Position numbers and translations under genes: made by a program. From positions 1-64,000 of the forward strand of contig NZ_JBLXDN010000001.1 in the NCBI RefSeq assembly GCF_048264025.1: a stretch of DNA of 64,000 bases, given 5' to 3'. The notes under the pieces were generated by a model. It ran no database searches. It worked only from the letters and a program-made list of their open reading frames with translations, and was not told the DNA's origin. Origin of the DNA: Nitrincola sp048264025 (GTDB lineage: Bacteria > Pseudomonadota > Gammaproteobacteria > Pseudomonadales > Balneatricaceae). How positions within the stretch are numbered: position 1 is the first letter of the stretch; each line of letters begins with the position of its first letter. Shown one piece after another: positions 61,439 through 64,000 of this stretch.

Positions 61439-62296
61439 TCAGAACACATAAACAAACAGGAACAAACCTATCCACACCACATCAACAAAGTGCCAATACC
61501 AGGCACCCGCTTCAAAGGCAAAATGGTTATCAGCAGTGAAATGGCCTTTGAGTACCCGCACTAATAATACTGCCAGCACAATGGCACCAATGGTTACATG
61601 CAGCCCATGAAAACCCGTCAGCATAAAAAAGGTAGAGCCGTAGATACCCGCCTGAAGCGTTAACCCGAGATGATTCCAGGCTTCGACATACTCGATTCCC
61701 TGAATGATCAGGAATACAAACCCCAACACCAGCGTCGCTATTAACCAGTTACGCAATTTGAGGCGCTCACCGGCTTTCAGCGCATGATGAGCAATGGTCA
61801 GGGTCACACTGGATGACACCAGCAGCAGAGTATTAATCAGTGGCAGGGTCCAGGGATTCACCACCGCAGTCGGACCTCCAATGCTTGGATCGGGAGTCTG
61901 CATCAACGGCCAACTGGCGGTGAAATCAGGCCAAAGCAACGCGGTAACACCCTTGGCTCCCTGGCCATCCAGCCAAGGCAAGGCAAATACACGAACATAG
62001 AACAGTGCCCCAAAAAAAGCGGCAAAGAACATCACTTCCGAGAAGATGAACCAGGCCATACCCTGTCGAAAAGAGCGGTCCATCTGCGCATCATACAGAC
62101 CGCCCATGGACTCTCTGACCACATCACGGAACCAGCCATACATCACCAGTGCAATGCCAACCAGGCCAATTAGCAAGAAGGGTAAGCCGGTTCCATAACT
62201 CATTAATGATCCGGCACCTATGGCCGTACTGGCCATAACCACAACAGCAATAATCGGCCATTTACTGGTTGGGGGAACATAATATTGACTAGTCAC
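61439..62296 (-). CDS. ctaE: Cytochrome c oxidase subunit III
   Basis: Subunit III of the aa3-type oxidase, 285 residues with seven hydrophobic helices; FSEVMFFAAFFGALFYVR and GFHGLHVTIGA are diagnostic, and the C-terminus is YWHFVDVVWIGLF. The start is the GTG at 62296 (protein TSQYYVPPTSKWP...), supported by GGGAGG six bases upstream; the longer frame to 62323 lies in ctaG. Overlaps the ctaG end by eight bases. Confidence 0.96.
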   Translation of the reverse strand: MTSQYYVPPTSKWPIIAVVVMASTAIGAGSLMSYGTGLPFLLIGLVGIALVMYGWFRDVVRESMGGLYDAQMDRSFRQGMAWFIFSEVMFFAAFFGALFYVRVFALPWLDGQGAKGVTALLWPDFTASWPLMQTPDPSIGGPTAVVNPWTLPLINTLLLVSSSVTLTIAHHALKAGERLKLRNWLIATLVLGFVFLIIQGIEYVEAWNHLGLTLQAGIYGSTFFMLTGFHGLHVTIGAIVLAVLLVRVLKGHFTADNHFAFEAGAWYWHFVDVVWIGLFLFVYVF

Positions 62297-62852
62297 GAAA
62301 GCCTCCCAAGGCAACCACTTCATCCATCGGATAGAGCGTATAAGCCAGCGTTAATGTTTTTATATCAGCAGGTAGATCAGGGTCGACCTGAAACACCAGC
62401 GGTAACTGCATCGTCTCACCGGCCATCAACCATTGCTGCTCGAAGCAGAAACATTCCATCTTGCGAAAATGCCGAGCACCCGCTGAGGGGCTGATGCTCG
62501 GCACGGCACGACCAGAACTGCGCTCATCACCTACATTAGTGAACTGAAAACGCGCCTGTGAGATCTGCCCCGGATGCACCATCACCACGGAGTCGAGAGC
62601 TTCCAACCGCCAAGGCAAACCACTGCCACTGCGAGTCACCAACTGGACGCGTATCTGGCGCGACTCATCCACACCTTTAGCACTAATGATCTGCGCTGAA
62701 TCGGCGGTTTTTCCATTCAATCCGGTCACTTCACAGAAAACGTCATACAGAGGTATCAAAGCCAATGTAAAGCCCACCATACCCAGCAACACCCAGAGGG
62801 TTTTTTTAACGGTTCGCTTTACACCGGCTTGAGCTGTTTGGCTGACACTCAT
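62289..62852 (-). CDS. ctaG: Cytochrome c oxidase assembly protein CtaG (Cox11)
   Basis: CtaG/Cox11 is a copper chaperone that builds the CuB site of subunit I. The 187 residues have an N-terminal membrane anchor (about 18-40) and a periplasmic Ig-like domain with the copper-binding CFCFEQQ motif (about 140) and FTNVGDERSSGRAVPSIS. It lies 30 bases after ctaD and overlaps ctaE. Confidence 0.95.
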   Translation of the reverse strand: MSVSQTAQAGVKRTVKKTLWVLLGMVGFTLALIPLYDVFCEVTGLNGKTADSAQIISAKGVDESRQIRVQLVTRSGSGLPWRLEALDSVVMVHPGQISQARFQFTNVGDERSSGRAVPSISPSAGARHFRKMECFCFEQQWLMAGETMQLPLVFQVDPDLPADIKTLTLAYTLYPMDEVVALGGFRD

Positions 62853-62882
62853 CGAGACGACCTCCTGGCATCTGTCGGCATG

Positions 62883-64000
62883 CTAGTGTCGACTCGGTGA
62901 TTCAGTGGCCGGGTTATACGCTGGCGGCGTATCAAATGTATGCAGAGGCGCAGGACTCGGTACGGTCCACTCCAGACCTTCGGCACCCTCCCAGGCTTTC
63001 GCCGGGGCTTTTTCACCGCCGCGTATGGCTTTAATCAGCACCCAGACAAAGATCAACTGAGAGAAGCCGAACATAAAACCACCAATCGATGAAAGCATAT
63101 TGAAATCAGCAAACTGCAGGGCATAGTCCGGAATACGGCGCGGCATACCGGCCAGACCGGAAAAGTGCATTGGGAAGAAGGTTAAATTGACACCAATCAC
63201 TGACATCCAGAAATGCCATTTACCCAGAGTTTCATTGGCATAGTGCCCGGTCCATTTTGGCATCCAGTAATAGGCGGCAGCCATAATCGCGAACAAAGCA
63301 CCCGGCACCAACACATAATGGAAATGGGCCACCACAAAATAGGTATCGTGATACTGGAAATCAGCCGGCACTATCGCCAACATCACCCCGGACAAACCAC
63401 CAATGGTGAACATCACAATAAAGCCCAGCGCAAACAGCATCGGCACTTCAAAGGTAATTGACCCTCTAAACAGCGTGGCGATCCAGTTGAACACCTTAAC
63501 CCCGGTAGGCACGGCAATCAGCATGGTTGAGTACATAAAGAAGAGTTCGGCCGTGAGCGGCAACCCGACCGTAAACATGTGATGAGCCCAGACCACAAAC
63601 GACAGTACAGCAATGGATGCTGTGGCATAGACCATGGAGGCATAGCCGAACAGACGTTTACGGGCAAAGGTTGGTACGATCAGTGACACGATACCGAACG
63701 CCGGTAGTATCATGATGTAGACTTCGGGATGACCGAAAAACCAAAACAGATGCTGAAACAATACAGGATCACCACCACCGGCGGCATTGAAGAAGCTGGT
63801 ACCGAAGTTGATATCCATGAGCATCATGGTAACAACACCCGCCAGCACCGGCATCACCGCTATCAGTAAGAAAGCCGTAATCAGCCAGGTCCAGACAAAC
63901 AATGACATATCCATCAAACGCATACCCGGGGTACGCAGGTTCAGAATGGTGGCAATGATGTTAATGGCCCCGAGAATGGAGCTGATACCGGCCAAATGGA
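62883..64000 (-). CDS. ctaD: Cytochrome c oxidase subunit I (partial, 3' end)
   Basis: The C-terminal 370 or more residues of the heme-copper oxidase catalytic subunit; coding continues past base 64000, so the start is not visible. Seen here are FGHPEVYIMILP with the CuB histidine and cross-linked tyrosine, HHMFTVG with the paired CuB histidines and TYFVVAHFHYVL with the heme ligands. The C-terminus is hydrophilic. Followed by ctaG. Confidence 0.97.
   Translation of the reverse strand, partial: HLAGISSILGAINIIATILNLRTPGMRLMDMSLFVWTWLITAFLLIAVMPVLAGVVTMMLMDINFGTSFFNAAGGGDPVLFQHLFWFFGHPEVYIMILPAFGIVSLIVPTFARKRLFGYASMVYATASIAVLSFVVWAHHMFTVGLPLTAELFFMYSTMLIAVPTGVKVFNWIATLFRGSITFEVPMLFALGFIVMFTIGGLSGVMLAIVPADFQYHDTYFVVAHFHYVLVPGALFAIMAAAYYWMPKWTGHYANETLGKWHFWMSVIGVNLTFFPMHFSGLAGMPRRIPDYALQFADFNMLSSIGGFMFGFSQLIFVWVLIKAIRGGEKAPAKAWEGAEGLEWTVPSPAPLHTFDTPPAYNPATESPSRH

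Noticed and set aside
1..64000. CRISPR arrays and tRNA genes
   Set aside because: No regularly spaced direct repeats were noticed and no cloverleaf-like or CCA-ended segment stood out in the intergenic regions; the latter was by eye only.

Overview
The window is chromosomal DNA of a gammaproteobacterium. Gene order in several blocks (ubiB-hisI-hisE-tatABC; dgc-dsbA-cytochrome c4 / engB / polA-DUF2782-thrB; ctaD-ctaG-ctaE-DUF2909-SURF1-ctaA-ctaB) is the order known from Pseudomonas and relatives. The accessory content (phosphonate use, PhoX, an ectoine-hydrolase-like gene, hemophore uptake) suggests a marine or saline Oceanospirillales-type bacterium; this placement is inference and no species can be named.

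Layout. 1-200: promoter and boxA leader of a ribosomal RNA operon that runs leftward out of the window. 266-4170: tatC, tatB, tatA, hisE, hisI, ubiB. 4212-15192: diguanylate cyclase, dsbA, cytochrome c4, engB, polA, DUF2782, thrB, uvrD and a TauE/SafE permease. 15325-22481: an iron-type accessory cluster with an FbpA-like lipoprotein, ECF sigma factor, FecR, a small secreted protein on the other strand, a TonB-dependent receptor with STN domain, and a di-heme peroxidase. 22644-23822: isolated ectoine hydrolase homologue. 23770-28048: a four-gene cassette of APH-like kinase, RimK-like ATP-grasp, calcineurin-like phosphatase and amphi-Trp protein, which looks like a variant of the poorly understood GAK gene system. 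28144-37082: second and third ECF/FecR sets around a hemophilin-Slam-receptor cluster. 37245-48084: response regulator, PhoX, and a 2-aminoethylphosphonate uptake and degradation operon (HAD phosphatase, EamA transporter, phnX, phnW, ABC transporter). 48328-50129: IS30-family element abutting a decapitated EAL gene. 50144-56654: rlmE, two A/T-rich tandem CSS-EAL phosphodiesterases, an FAD oxidoreductase and an RNA methyltransferase. 56662-64000: TlpA-like thioredoxin, Yip1 protein and the aa3-type cytochrome c oxidase assembly locus, ending inside ctaD.

Common threads. Iron and heme acquisition is controlled by three FecI-type sigma factors and three FecR proteins, with Fur-box-like sequences upstream of two of the sigma genes and one receptor. 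Phosphorus acquisition (PhoX plus phosphonate operon) carries candidate Pho boxes. The Tat translocase at the left edge is likely to serve PhoX and perhaps the FecR proteins, all of which show arginine pairs before their hydrophobic segment. c-di-GMP signalling is represented by one cyclase, two full phosphodiesterases and one remnant.

No stretch over 300 bases lacks a gene; the longest gaps (1-265, 48085-48327, 54045-54308) are described or show only A/T-rich non-coding sequence. I saw no tRNA gene and no CRISPR array.
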